Source: CAIMWS01 sp964409245 (GTDB taxonomy: Bacteria; Verrucomicrobiota; Verrucomicrobiia; Limisphaerales; UBA1319). Taken from it: DNA of 64,000 nucleotides. The stretch spans positions 1 through 64,000 of the forward strand of contig CAYPCQ010000027.1 in NCBI GenBank assembly GCA_964409245.1. Direction: 5' to 3'. The notes beneath the pieces are model-generated. The model saw nothing but the letters and a program-made list of their open reading frames with translations, was not told the DNA's origin and made no database searches. Shown here piece after piece: positions 32,619 through 41,047 of this stretch; within the stretch, counting starts at the first letter, position 1; each line of letters starts with the position of its first letter. A program made the translations under genes and the position numbers.

Positions 32619-34706
32619 CTATTCGCCTGCCAGCACGGCGCGGATATATTGCCCGGTTTTTTCCGGGGACCAGGGGATGGCCAGCAGCGCCGGGGACTCG
32701 GTTTCGCACCGGATGGTCCGCCAGGTTTCCCAATGGGCAAGGTCCGCTGTGATTTCGATGCGGTAGGATAGCCCGGGCTGCCCCGCCAGCTGCGCCTCCA
32801 GGGTGGTGGAATCCACCCGCCGGATGGCGGTGAAGGCCGGCGGCTGGACCGGCTTCACCACGGCTTGGATCAGGCGCGTGGTGGCCTCCCGGCCATCCAG
32901 GAGGTTTTCCACATGCAGCGCATCCTGGAACTCCCCCGGGATGAACACCAGGAGCTGGTCATTGATGGCCAGGTTGAGGTTGGTTGCCTGGCCCGGTTCC
33001 AGGGTGCCTGCGGCGGGTGTCAGCTGGATCCAGGCTTGGTCCAGCCAGGCCCGCCACGGGACCGGGTGGGAGGCGGTGTTGGCCAGCGCCCAGGTGAAAT
33101 TAGTCTGGAGCGGGTAATGCCCGGAATAATTGGTGAAGGTGAGGCCCTCCGCCGGGCTGAGGCTCAAGCCCGGGGCGCCGGCGGCCGGCCCCACGCTCAC
33201 CCGCTGGCTGGCGGTGGCCTCAATGCCGTTGGTGGAGCGGATGGTCCGGGTGGCCAGAAAGCTGCCGCTTTGCGCATAGACGTGGCTCGCCTGGGCGTTG
33301 GTGGCCCGGATGGAGCCATCGCCGAAATCCCACCAGGCCAGGGCCACCGCCCCCGTGGAGCGGTCCTCAAATTGCACCGCCAAGGGGGCTTCGCCCGCCG
33401 CCGGCAGGGCGGTGAAACCGGCCTGGAAGGGGCTTTGCAGGGCGCGCGCCAGGCTCGCCATGCCCCCGGTGCGGCATTTGTGGCGCAAAGCCTCCAAAGG
33501 CTTCGCCGAAACCAAAACCCGGTTGATCAAATCCCGGCTGCTTTCCGCGGGATAGGCGGCTTTCAGCAAGGCCAGGATGCCCGCCACATGGGGCGCCGCC
33601 ATGGACGTGCCATTGTAATAAGTGTAGGTCCAGTCAGCGCCGCCCCAGGCCGCGTAAATGTCCGAGCCGGGCGCCGCCAGGCCCACCCTTTGGGCCCCAT
33701 AGTTGCTGTAGCCTGGCAGTTCTCCGGAGCGGTTCACCGCCGCCACAGCCACCAGGTTATCCAATCCGTAGGCGGCCGGGTAAGTGGGGGTGAGATCCAG
33801 ATCCGTCCCCCCGTTGCCGGCGGCGGCCACCACGATAATCCCGGCCTCCCGGACGCGCACCAGGGCGCTGCGCAGGGCTTCGCTGTAATCCGTGTCCTGC
33901 CAGCTGGCGTTGATGATATGGGCGCCCTTCAGCCGCGCATAATCGAGGCATTGGATGGCGGCGGAAATGGTGCCGTCCCCGTGTTCATCCAGCATTTTGC
34001 AGGCCATCAGCCGGACTTTCCAGGCCACCCCGGTGACGCCGCGCCCGTTGTTGCCCACGGCCCCCAGGATGCTGGCGATGTGGGTCCCATGCCCGTAGTC
34101 ATCCATCGGGTCGCCCGTTCCGGTCAAGGCATTGATGCCATAAAGGTCATCCACAAACCCATTTTGGTCGTCATCCAGGCCGTTGCCGGCGGTTTCCGCG
34201 GGATTGACCCACCGGTTGCCGCGCAAGTCCTCGTGCGAATAGCGGATGCCGCTGTCGAGCATGGCCACCACCACCGGGGTGGCATCATGGATGGTGTCCC
34301 AGCCTTCCGGGGCGTCGATGTCCACATCCGCCACCCCCCCATTCTGGCCCTGGTTATCCAGCCCCCAGAGCATTCCCGAGCGGTATTCGGGATCATCCGG
34401 GACGGCGGCGGCATGAACCCGGTAATCCGGCTCCGCAAAGACATACAATCCGCTCGCCTGGCAGGCGCGGGCCGCGGCCATCACGTCCGATCCCGGAGGC
34501 AGCGCCACGATCTGGAGCGGGCCCGAATCCTTCAAGGTGCGGACCACCTGCCCGTGGTGCACCGCCGCCAGGCGCGACACCTGCCCCGCCCGCCCCGGCT
34601 TGGGCTGGGCCAGCAAACGGTCCGGCCAATAAGCGCCGGCCGGGGCGGCCACCGCCTGCCCCAGGGCGGTGTGGATCAACCATGCAATGGCCAGGATTCT
34701 GCTCAT
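32619..34706 (-). CDS. Secreted subtilisin-like serine protease with PKD domain
   Basis: A 695-residue S8 peptidase with signal peptide (MSRILAIAWLIHTALGQAVA). Catalytic residues are all seen: Asp in VVVAMLDSGIRYSHEDL, His in YGHGTHIASILGAVGNN, and Ser in NGTSMAAPHVAGILALL. The oxyanion Asn lies in VVAAAGNGGTDL. A PKD domain follows (APLAVQFEDRSTG ... WWDFGDGS, about residues 465-545), then an unassigned beta domain and the C-terminal YRIEITADLAHWETW module shared with other secreted proteins here. Extracellular proteolysis is the likely role. The frame is open a further 630 bp upstream but that part is Arg/Pro/Gly-rich and non-coding in character; the ATG at 34706 begins the signal peptide. 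Confidence 0.92.
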   Translation of the reverse strand: MSRILAIAWLIHTALGQAVAAPAGAYWPDRLLAQPKPGRAGQVSRLAAVHHGQVVRTLKDSGPLQIVALPPGSDVMAAARACQASGLYVFAEPDYRVHAAAVPDDPEYRSGMLWGLDNQGQNGGVADVDIDAPEGWDTIHDATPVVVAMLDSGIRYSHEDLRGNRWVNPAETAGNGLDDDQNGFVDDLYGINALTGTGDPMDDYGHGTHIASILGAVGNNGRGVTGVAWKVRLMACKMLDEHGDGTISAAIQCLDYARLKGAHIINASWQDTDYSEALRSALVRVREAGIIVVAAAGNGGTDLDLTPTYPAAYGLDNLVAVAAVNRSGELPGYSNYGAQRVGLAAPGSDIYAAWGGADWTYTYYNGTSMAAPHVAGILALLKAAYPAESSRDLINRVLVSAKPLEALRHKCRTGGMASLARALQSPFQAGFTALPAAGEAPLAVQFEDRSTGAVALAWWDFGDGSIRATNAQASHVYAQSGSFLATRTIRSTNGIEATASQRVSVGPAAGAPGLSLSPAEGLTFTNYSGHYPLQTNFTWALANTASHPVPWRAWLDQAWIQLTPAAGTLEPGQATNLNLAINDQLLVFIPGEFQDALHVENLLDGREATTRLIQAVVKPVQPPAFTAIRRVDSTTLEAQLAGQPGLSYRIEITADLAHWETWRTIRCETESPALLAIPWSPEKTGQYIRAVLAGE

Positions 34707-34713
34707 CAGGGGA

Positions 34714-36483
34714 TTACTTACGGCAATCCCCGGCAAATTTCCAGCGCGACCTTGGATTCCACCGGGTCCGCCGGGAATGGCGGCCCCCATCCGCCATCGG
34801 CCCCTCCATCCGGAAAACCGTGGTGAAGCGCGCCAGCGCAGGTTGATCCGTGCCCGGACCGGATTTGCCCGCCAGTCCCGTTTTGGGCCTCCGGGCAGCG
34901 CCCATACAAACCGATACCCCAGCCATGAAAGGGCGGGATAAACCTTCCAACCCTGTCCATTTGGTGGGCCATTCCCTTTGCCCTCCAATCCCAGCGGGAT
35001 CTCGCCCCGGCCGCCTTGGATAGGACACCGCGAACGGGCGGCGGTCCCAGCCCGCCGGGTGATGGGTTTTAGCCCGCCATTTGAATGCCGGGTGGCTCCC
35101 AAATCTGGCGGAAACCGGAACGCTCCGGATGCGCGGCGGGCCATGGAGGGTGCGGCGGCTTTTGGAGTGCGTGCGCCGCTGCGCCGCTTTGGATCGATTT
35201 TCTTCCGGGTAATGCGTGTGATCCGTGGTGCATCCCCTTTTTGCGTCCCCCACCGCCCAGCGGGAATCCCAAGCCATTCGCCTGGCGTCCATATCCACGC
35301 AGGAGGAGGCAACCCCCTTGGGATCTTTTTTTCCACCCGCCAAATAATCGCGGCCGCAGCGCGGACTCTTATTTTCCATATTCAACGCCATCGGCCAATA
35401 CCCGCTCCGCAGGCTTGTCTGGCTCGTCCCTTGCCGTGCCAGCCTGCTCCTGTCTGTGCTCACTGACCTGGGGGCGAGGACGGAACGGAACCCCAGGATG
35501 CTGCCCCGGAAGCCGGGGCTGAAGTTGAAACGGCGCGCCGTGCGGCCGTTCCCGCCGTCGTGGACCCAACAGCCCCCACGAATCACGCGGTCCGAACCCG
35601 TACTCGGACCTCGTGGGTCGGTTACGCTTCCGCCAGGATAGGTTCCATACCAGTCCTGGCACCATTCCCACACATTCCCATACATGTCATACAAACCCCA
35701 GGCGTTGGGCAGTTTCTTGCCCACCGGATGAGTCGTACCACCGCTGTTTGAATCATACCATGCATAATCGCCAAGGCTCGTGTAGCTGAGATCATCCCCG
35801 TAGCTGAATCTCGTCGTCGTCCCCGCCCGGCACGCATACCCCCACTCCGCCTCCATCGGCAGCCGGTACACATACCCCGCTGGCAACCGTCCTGCCAGCC
35901 GCTCCCGCTCCGTCAGCTTCGCGCAGTAATTGGTCGCGTCAGACCAAGTCACCTGTTCCACCGGCCGCTGCGGATCACCCGTGAAACTGGACGGATTGCT
36001 CCCCATCACCGATTGATACTCCGCCTGGGTGGTCTCATACTTGCTCATCCAAAAGCCCCGCGTCAAGGTCACCACCGTCTGCGGACCTTCCCAGTCATAC
36101 CGGTCCTTTTCGCTCGCGGGACTCCCCATCGTAAACGTGCCCGCATTGATCCAGACCAGCAACGCCGGATTCGGGTTGGTAGGAGCGCCGCTGGTTGCCG
36201 CCACAGCACGGTAAAATCGCGGCGCCTGCCCAACGCCTGAATAGTCCAGCCAGTTGGTCGTTGCCCCAGTTAGCGTCATATCCGTCACCAGCGTCACCCA
36301 GTTGGTCTGCCCGTCTCCCAACACGCTCGCATACTGCAACACGCAATTCCCAGGATCGCCCGTTATGGTTACATTCGGCACCATCTCTACCGACAACACC
36401 GCCGGATTCGCCGCAAATATCGGGCCTTGGAAAACCACCGCTAGCGCGGCGATTAGCATTATTGGACTTCCTGTTTTTCTCAC
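34714..36483 (-). CDS. SUMF1-domain protein with an abnormal C-terminal read-through
   Basis: The first 340 residues are a coherent exported protein: signal peptide (IMLIAALAVVFQGPIFA), a short Y/W-containing module (TNWVTLVTDMTLTGATTNW ... FYRAV), and a formylglycine-generating-enzyme-fold (SUMF1) domain with FTMGSP, YRLPMEAEWGYACRAG, GLYDMYGNVWEWCQDWYG and IRGGCW ... LGFRSVLAP. The catalytic Cys pair of true FGE is not seen, so this is a fold relative, not a proven sulfatase activator. The normal stop after LAP is missing and the frame continues about 250 codons (down to 34714) through Arg/Pro/Ser-rich sequence and a dispersed repeat. Start is a GTG at 36483 with AAAGG upstream. Confidence 0.75.
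   Translation of the reverse strand: MRKTGSPIMLIAALAVVFQGPIFAANPAVLSVEMVPNVTITGDPGNCVLQYASVLGDGQTNWVTLVTDMTLTGATTNWLDYSGVGQAPRFYRAVAATSGAPTNPNPALLVWINAGTFTMGSPASEKDRYDWEGPQTVVTLTRGFWMSKYETTQAEYQSVMGSNPSSFTGDPQRPVEQVTWSDATNYCAKLTERERLAGRLPAGYVYRLPMEAEWGYACRAGTTTRFSYGDDLSYTSLGDYAWYDSNSGGTTHPVGKKLPNAWGLYDMYGNVWEWCQDWYGTYPGGSVTDPRGPSTGSDRVIRGGCWVHDGGNGRTARRFNFSPGFRGSILGFRSVLAPRSVSTDRSRLARQGTSQTSLRSGYWPMALNMENKSPRCGRDYLAGGKKDPKGVASSCVDMDARRMAWDSRWAVGDAKRGCTTDHTHYPEENRSKAAQRRTHSKSRRTLHGPPRIRSVPVSARFGSHPAFKWRAKTHHPAGWDRRPFAVSYPRRPGRDPAGIGGQREWPTKWTGLEGLSRPFMAGVSVCMGAARRPKTGLAGKSGPGTDQPALARFTTVFRMEGPMADGGRHSRRTRWNPRSRWKFAGDCRK
35083..35180 (-). repeat. Degenerate dispersed repeat, copy 1
   Basis: Read on the minus strand, a stretch centred on CACTCCAAAAGC and GCATCCGGAG with TTTGGG downstream resembles a block at 52632-52719 on the plus strand. 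The match is imperfect and judged by eye. It lies inside the abnormal C-terminal extension of the SUMF1 gene, supporting that this extension is not native coding sequence. Confidence 0.45.
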
Positions 36484-36798
36484 TGTGATGCCTTTCTTAC
36501 GCCGAATACACCTCGCACCTTCGACGAAGCTCTCGAACCGACAAAACCAGTTGATATCTGGCTTCCATTAAACATATACTTATTCTATTTACCGAATCCA
36601 AGCAGGCCATTAATCCTCCGAAAAAAACCTGCATAGGACGCGCCTTTTCATTTTGCCAAGCGCCAGGAAACCGGTGACTTTGAGAAAATGAGCGCCAGCA
36701 GGTTTTAACCCGCCTCAAATGCCGGATGGCGGAAATCTTCCCGGAACCCCAGTAATTCCCATTCCGCAATTGTGAATATAAGGCGCTGGATATGAGAT
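36484..36798. other. Intergenic region at left edge of the accessory island
   Basis: No gene is seen. A stem could form between AAACCTGC near 36625 and GCAGGTTT near 36691. The part around 36695-36735 (GGTTTTAACCCGCC then AATGCCGG) resembles 35064-35095, so it may be a REP-like dispersed element. Confidence 0.35.
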
Positions 36799-36950
36799 GG
36801 TTGCGAATATGGTGCTGGACTAGATCAAAGCTCCTGGCCTGCGATTGGTGAAGTCCGGGCAATAGCCATCCCTGCCATCGGCTACCCAGCCTGGCCGTCC
36901 TCTCGAACGCGGTAAAATTTGCAGTAAACGCAGTTACGAGTCATTTTGGC
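36799..36950 (+). repeat. Island repeat, copy A (partial)
   Basis: About 150 bp matching the right-hand part of copies B and C. Shared landmarks are ATCAAAGCTCCTGGCCTGCG, GGGCAATAGCCATCCCTGCC and ACGAGTCATTTTGG. The left half of the repeat and the block TTTTTCGAGTTGCTGCCTCA are missing, so this copy is internally deleted relative to B. Confidence 0.8.
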
Positions 36951-37189
36951 ACACCTTTGGGATACCCCCGCTCCAGAACCCCCCGTTATTCGGCGGTTGA
37001 TCTTCATCCTTCCGGGAAAGCGGTTGGAAAGTATCGGATGGAATGGTGACGCGCCGCGCACAAAGTCCTTTGGCCATGAGTTCCGCGCAATCCGGGGCCG
37101 GGCCTTGCATTTACTGGGAACTTTCAATCCTGCCGTCCACTGCCTGGCTAAAACCCGCCGCACAGGCGGGCTTCGTCAAAAAGGGGTCA

Positions 37190-37396
37190 GACCATGCCGA
37201 GTATTGGCAAATAGAGCGCGTAGCATACGCTTTGCACCTGGCACGCAAGTGACGCATCGAGTATCCGGGAGCGATTTATCACGTGATGAATAGGGGAGAC
37301 CATCGCGAGGACATTTTCAGGGATGACCAGGCGGCGGTTTCTGGACACCTTGGGCGAAGCGTGCTTCAAGACCTATGGGCGCGTAAATGCCGATAG
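37190..37396 (+). pseudogene. RAYT (REP-associated tyrosine) transposase relic 1
   Basis: The plus strand encodes the N-terminal piece of a Y1/IS200-like RAYT transposase: RIEYPGAIYHVMNRGDHRED followed by FRDDQ, then a frame change into FLDTLGEACFKTYGRVNA. These match the family start (MARKLRIEYPGAxYHVxxRGNxR). The HxH motif and catalytic Tyr that should follow are lost. A preceding 45-bp stretch (CCGAGTATTGGCAAAT) also occurs before relic 2, perhaps part of the mobile unit. Clearly non-functional. Confidence 0.8.
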
Positions 37397-37410
37397 AATG
37401 CAGTGATAAA

Positions 37411-37457
37411 CAACAATGCAGAGTTGTTGCAACAATGCGAAGTGTTGTGGCATTGTT
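37411..37457. promoter_or_regulatory. Palindromic operator region of the toxin-antitoxin pair
   Basis: A perfect 12-bp palindrome TTGTTGCAACAA lies at 37424-37435, flanked by direct and inverted copies of CAACAATGC (37411-37419, about 37431-37438 and the inverted GCATTGTT at 37450-37457). It sits just before the antitoxin ATG at 37463. AbrB/VapB-type antitoxins normally bind such repeats to autoregulate. Confidence 0.65.
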
Positions 37458-37462
37458 AAGTC

Positions 37463-37720
37463 ATGACGCAATCGACCATAACCGCTAAATTCCAAACGAC
37501 GATTCCCCTGGAGGTGAGATTGGCGCTCAAGCTCAAGCCCCGGCAACGGGTTTCCTACGAACTCCGGCCTGACGGCTCGGCGATCCTGCGACCGGAGCCG
37601 GGCCTGGATGAACTGTTCGGCAGCCTCAAGCTTAAAAAAACCGTGGCTTCCAGCCGGGAAGAAAAGCAGGCAGCGCGGGCGGCGATAGCGCGTGACGCGG
37701 GCAGTGAAGGTCTCCCGTGA
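37463..37720 (+). CDS. AbrB/VapB-like antitoxin
   Basis: An 85-residue protein with an N-terminal SpoVT/AbrB-type swapped-hairpin DNA-binding domain (TITAKFQTTIPLEVRLALKL then RVSYELRPDGSAILRP). The C-terminal part is charged and probably wraps around the toxin. It overlaps the PIN toxin gene (GTGA), the classic antitoxin-first coupled arrangement. A palindromic operator lies immediately upstream. The pair is nested between two RAYT relics, consistent with arrival as accessory DNA. Confidence 0.88.
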   Translation: MTQSTITAKFQTTIPLEVRLALKLKPRQRVSYELRPDGSAILRPEPGLDELFGSLKLKKTVASSREEKQAARAAIARDAGSEGLP

Positions 37721-38130
37721 GCACGCGTTACCTGGTGGACACCAATGTCCTGTTACGTTTTCTTTGCGGCGAACCCGTGCCACAAGCGGAGGCGTCCAGA
37801 AAACTCTTTGCCGCTGCCGCTTCGGGCGAAGTCGTGCTCGACGTGTCCCCTGTCATTGTCGCGGAAGCCATGTACACGCTCATCTCGTTTTATGGGGTCG
37901 AGCGCAAGGAAGCCGCCGATAAGCTTTCGGCGCTTCTGTTACGGCGCGGGGTAAGGGTCCGCGATGCCAGTCAGGTATTCTCGGCGCTGGAGAGGCTGCA
38001 CACGGTGAATGCCGGTTTTGCCGATGCATTCCTGGCCGCAGGCGGGGTGGAGGATAAAGTGGCGGTTGCCTCATTCGACCGCGATCTGGACAAATTCAAG
38101 GACGTGGAACGATATGAGCCAGGGTCTTGA
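37717..38130 (+). CDS. PIN-domain toxin (VapC-like)
   Basis: A 137-residue PIN-domain ribonuclease. The acidic active-site residues are all seen: Asp8 in YLVDTNVLLRF, Glu50 in VIVAEAMYTL, Asp103 in GFADAFLAA and Asp121/123 in SFDRDLDKF. VapC toxins cut specific tRNAs or rRNA and are held inactive by the cognate antitoxin, here the overlapping upstream gene. Start is GTG, overlapping the antitoxin stop. Complete in length for the family (about 130-140). Confidence 0.9.
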   Translation: MSTRYLVDTNVLLRFLCGEPVPQAEASRKLFAAAASGEVVLDVSPVIVAEAMYTLISFYGVERKEAADKLSALLLRRGVRVRDASQVFSALERLHTVNAGFADAFLAAGGVEDKVAVASFDRDLDKFKDVERYEPGS

Positions 38131-38189
38131 AAGAATATGCGGGCGTCAGTTTACACGAATTTCACCTCGCCGAAACACGCAAAGGGGGT

Positions 38190-38430
38190 CACCCATACCG
38201 AGTATTGCCAAATCGGGCGTATCGCCAGCGATTTACGCCTGGCACGCAAGTTACGCATCGGTATCCGGGAGCGATTTATCACGTGATGAATAGGGGAGAC
38301 CATCGCGAGGACATTTTTCAGGGATGGCCGAGACCGGCGCCGGTTTCTGGACACCTTGGGCGAGGCGTGCGTCAAGACCGATGGGCGCGTAAATGCCGAT
38401 TGCCTGATGGCCAGTCACTTCCACAGGGAT
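38190..38430 (+). pseudogene. RAYT transposase relic 2
   Basis: A second, longer relic of the same transposase type: LARKLRIG then YPGAIYHVMNRGDHREDIF, a frameshift, and FLDTLGEACVKTDGRVNADC followed by LMASHFHRD. The sequence around the HxH motif (SHFH) is present, but the catalytic Tyr region is lost and at least one frameshift disrupts the frame. Its right part belongs to the exact 182-bp repeat. Confidence 0.8.
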
Positions 38431-38518
38431 TCACGGAGGGAAAAGGGAATGGCCACGAAAGAGCGCAAAGGGCACAATGAGGAAAAAGGGTCAGATTTCA
38501 GATTTCAGATTTCGCATG
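38337..38518 (+). repeat. Exact 182-bp direct repeat, left copy
   Basis: This block is identical, base for base, to 49156-49337. It contains the end of RAYT relic 2 (GACACCTTGGGCGAGGCGTG), a non-coding part, and the short tandem CAGATTTCAGATTTCAGATT at its right end. Exact identity implies recent duplication or gene conversion. Confidence 0.95.
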
Positions 38519-38525
38519 GGAAGCG

Positions 38526-38924
38526 TTTTGACCCTCTGCTGCGTAGCACGTCGAAAAATTGAATTGGCGTGATTTTGACGCATACCCTTGGTGTTGGCAC
38601 GCTGCCTGTCGAAAAGTTGAGGCTGTAGGACATAAGACATTGGAAAAGAGGCGGTTGTGAATATGGGACTGGGGTAAATCAAAGCTCCTGGCCTGCGATT
38701 GGTGAAATCCGGGCAATAGCCATCCCTGCCAACGACGGCCGTCATCTCAATTACTGTTTTTTCGAGTTGCTGCCTCATAAACCTGCCGGACATGGGGGTG
38801 TTTTTCCCGCATCCGGCAAAACTCTGATGCTCCGGGATTCTTAACCTGAAGGCTCCGAAATCGCCAGCCGTCTGCAACGAACGCGGTAAAATTTGCAGTC
38901 AACGCAGGTACGAGTCATTTTGGC
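38526..38924 (+). repeat. Island repeat, copy B (full length)
   Basis: A 399-bp copy of the dispersed repeat, starting TTTTGACCCTCTGCTGCGTA and ending ACGAGTCATTTTGG. It matches copy C (48263-48669) along nearly its whole length with scattered substitutions and small indels. It follows the 182-bp block almost directly. Open frames within it are not conserved between copies, so it is probably non-coding. Confidence 0.88.
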
Positions 38925-39289
38925 CTCGGCTTTGGTCCACCCAATACCGGCATTTTGTCACCAAAGGGATGATTTTTGAGCAACAGCAGCAGCAGGAGAC
39001 TGGCAGAATTGCCGCTAATGGCTGATACCCTGATTAAACCACCACGGCTCGTTGACCTCCCATTTCCAGCCCTGTTCCATAGTATTTCCAGAGCGTCACC
39101 CCAGTTTTTCACAATTCTCGGTGCCGGTGGAATGCATAACGCATTGTTAATGTGAGGTTTGTAAACAAGCAAAACGAAACAGATCAGCGTTCATAAAAGC
39201 CAATGCACACAGCTAACCGCCGTGTTCATCAGGAATCCAAGATGGCCATAAGACCTAATCTATTTTAGGAGCCGCATCCAAAACCATAA
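38925..39289. other. Intergenic, AT-richer; nothing recognised
   Basis: About 365 bp between repeat copy B and the end of the secreted-protein gene at 39290. No gene, hairpin or promoter could be supported. Confidence 0.4.
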
Positions 39290-40291
39290 TTACCTTTGGT
39301 ATTCAAGGTGAACTCTGTAGAAGCGATTTGAGGTGCGGTCAATATCCACCACTGCGATAACACCATTGGTAATCGGCTGAACAATTGTCAGCGTGAGCCA
39401 ATTAGTGCTGGAGGGAATGTCTGTGTAAAGCACACTATAATGTTCGTTCGTCACGCCTGTGAATGTCAAAACCATTGGATTGGCTTGAGCGACGCTAAGT
39501 TTTAACCTGCTTTGCGGATTAAATGGATCGGTTCCTGCCAGAATTTCCTGGTAGTTGGACATGCCGTCCTGATCTCGGTCTGCTGAGAGGTCATCGATAG
39601 CCTCTGTTATGCTTGCAAAGGCATTTATTAGCGCTGTTTTTGATTTGTCGCTCAATTCGATGGGTGAGACGTAATTTGTCCCCGCTGTCACCGAATAACC
39701 TGGAATGGCCACTGGAGGACTAGCCGAAACAATCAAACCGCCAGGCGCATAAAGAGTGTTGATGAACGTAAGCACCGCTTGTCCGGCTATCCAGAACAAT
39801 CTCTGCCCCAGAATTTGGTTTTTTCCAGGAGTTAAATTGGCCAAGTCAATACCGATAGGAGACCCAACCCAGGATCGAGGAGTGTGCCGGAAGTACTTCA
39901 ATAGTTCAACGTTGAGAATTGGATCTCCCATGCGAAACTGTCGGGAACCAGGGAGAGCTATCAACATCATGAACTGGTCGGGACTCATGTTGTTCCCGGC
40001 GGCATACGCGAAGGAAGACCTCGCCGTGGCCAGATCGTTGGAATACAAGCCCAAGGGTTTGGCAAACGCATAAACTGCATTCAGTTTATTCGTATCGCCA
40101 TACAGGAACTGGTTTAAAATGCTGGTGGGATTGGTGGTCAAATCGGCGGCGGTAGTGCCGAAATAAGCGGCGACACCGTCAAGCGAACTCTCAGCGACTG
40201 GCTGACTGGGCTGTGCAATAGCGCATGCGCCGCCAGCTAAAATCATGGAGGCCGCGAGTTCTGCGATTTTGATTTGTTTGGTTTTCATCAT
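39290..40291 (-). CDS. Secreted protein with calcium-binding-like repeat and C-terminal module
   Basis: A 333-residue exported protein: signal peptide (IAELAASMILAGGACAIA), a segment VAAYFGTTAADLTTNPTSIL also found in the truncated neighbour, an unassigned helical middle, then SADRDQDGMSNYQEILAGTD, an Asp-rich loop of the kind common in Verrucomicrobial secreted proteins, and a C-terminal module (HYSVLYTDIPSSTNWLTL ... FYRVHLEY) shared with other proteins in the window. I do not recognise an enzymatic family. Base composition is clearly lower in G+C than the genes outside the island. Confidence 0.65.
   Translation of the reverse strand: MMKTKQIKIAELAASMILAGGACAIAQPSQPVAESSLDGVAAYFGTTAADLTTNPTSILNQFLYGDTNKLNAVYAFAKPLGLYSNDLATARSSFAYAAGNNMSPDQFMMLIALPGSRQFRMGDPILNVELLKYFRHTPRSWVGSPIGIDLANLTPGKNQILGQRLFWIAGQAVLTFINTLYAPGGLIVSASPPVAIPGYSVTAGTNYVSPIELSDKSKTALINAFASITEAIDDLSADRDQDGMSNYQEILAGTDPFNPQSRLKLSVAQANPMVLTFTGVTNEHYSVLYTDIPSSTNWLTLTIVQPITNGVIAVVDIDRTSNRFYRVHLEYQR
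40094..40171. repeat. 78-bp repeat inside the secreted-protein gene
   Basis: This block, which encodes AAYFGTTAADLTTNPTSILN and a few flanking residues on the minus strand, is identical to 40389-40466 except for one base. It is the only part shared by the two neighbouring genes. Confidence 0.85.
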
Positions 40292-40301
40292 TAGTCAGGG
40301 T

Positions 40302-40655
40302 TCAGGCTGTTGGCTTAGGAATAGAAAGAAACGGGGGGACGCCACTAAGAACGGGGAGTGTCTTCAGAATTCGCCGCCTGTGGCCGTGATCGCCATACAG
40401 GAACTGGTTTAAAATGCTAGTGGGATTGGTGGTCAAATCGGCGGCGGTAGTGCCGAAATAAGCGGCAATTTCGCTGATCGAACCCCGGGCCAACTGGAGG
40501 GGGGGCATCAAGGATGACTGTGTTCCGAAAGACATGGCCTGCTTCCCAGTCTTTTCTAAATTTACTAAATCGGAACCAAAGGTTGGGATCACGGCCATGA
40601 ACAGAGAAGCTAAATACACGTAACGGAGCCTTGAAGTGGCGGACGGACGTTTCAT
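40302..40655 (-). pseudogene. Truncated paralogue of the neighbouring secreted protein
   Basis: About 117 residues: a signal-like N-terminus (RYVYLASLFMAVIPTFGS), a unique stretch, then IAAYFGTTAADLTTNPTSIL followed by NQFLYGDHGHRR and a short unrelated tail. It shares a 78-bp near-identical block with the gene at 39290-40291 but lacks everything downstream. Most simply it is a 3'-truncated copy; a short genuine protein is possible but less likely. Confidence 0.5.
40389..40466. repeat. 78-bp repeat inside the truncated paralogue
   Basis: Partner of the block at 40094-40171, differing by one base. The copies are direct repeats 295 bp apart and could mediate deletion. Confidence 0.85.
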
Positions 40656-41047
40656 AAATTGAATTATAACTAGTACTTTTAAAATGTCAATTTCTCTATG
40701 AACGGGATACCACCTCGGAGTTCGGAAAAGCTTCATCGGGTTTTACTGGTGGGGTTTTTCAAAAGCCAAAATCCTTTTGGGCGCAGTTGGGTTCTGTTTT
40801 CGGTGCCTTGCTTGTCGTCCTCCGTTGTACACCCAGTCGGTATTTACTGTAAGACCCGCAATAGCAGCATGTTATCCTAAACGAATGCGAGTTAATGCTG
40901 ATGCGATAAACCGCCAACGAGCAGAAAAACGGCACCGATGGGGACCATTTTTCCACATTGGCATTCAATGACAGGCAAAACAGATATCGAATTGACTTTT
41001 GTTTATTGCTTGGGTAAAAATTACTCTGTGGCAACCAGCCCAGTACT
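40656..41047. other. Divergent intergenic region
   Basis: This gap of about 390 bp lies between the leftward truncated gene and the rightward metallopeptidase-like gene. A promoter for the rightward gene is listed at 40992-41020. No gene is seen. Confidence 0.4.
40992..41020 (+). promoter_or_regulatory. Sigma-70-like promoter of the metallopeptidase-like gene
   Basis: TTGACT at 40992-40997 and TAAAAA at 41015-41020 are separated by 17 bp. The start site would fall near 41027, about 20 nt before the ATG at 41048. The -10 box is imperfect. Confidence 0.45.

Noticed and set aside
30317..32740. Open frame of about 800 codons antisense to the GH95-like gene
   Set aside because: Shadow of a GC-rich gene; no start signal or domain.
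34707..35336. N-terminal extension of the subtilase frame
   Set aside because: Arg/Pro/Gly/Trp-rich and overlapping a dispersed repeat; the ATG at 34706 starts a normal signal peptide.
35464..36483. True formylglycine-generating enzyme activity for the SUMF1 protein
   Set aside because: The catalytic Cys pair region of FGE is not present; only the fold signature is seen.
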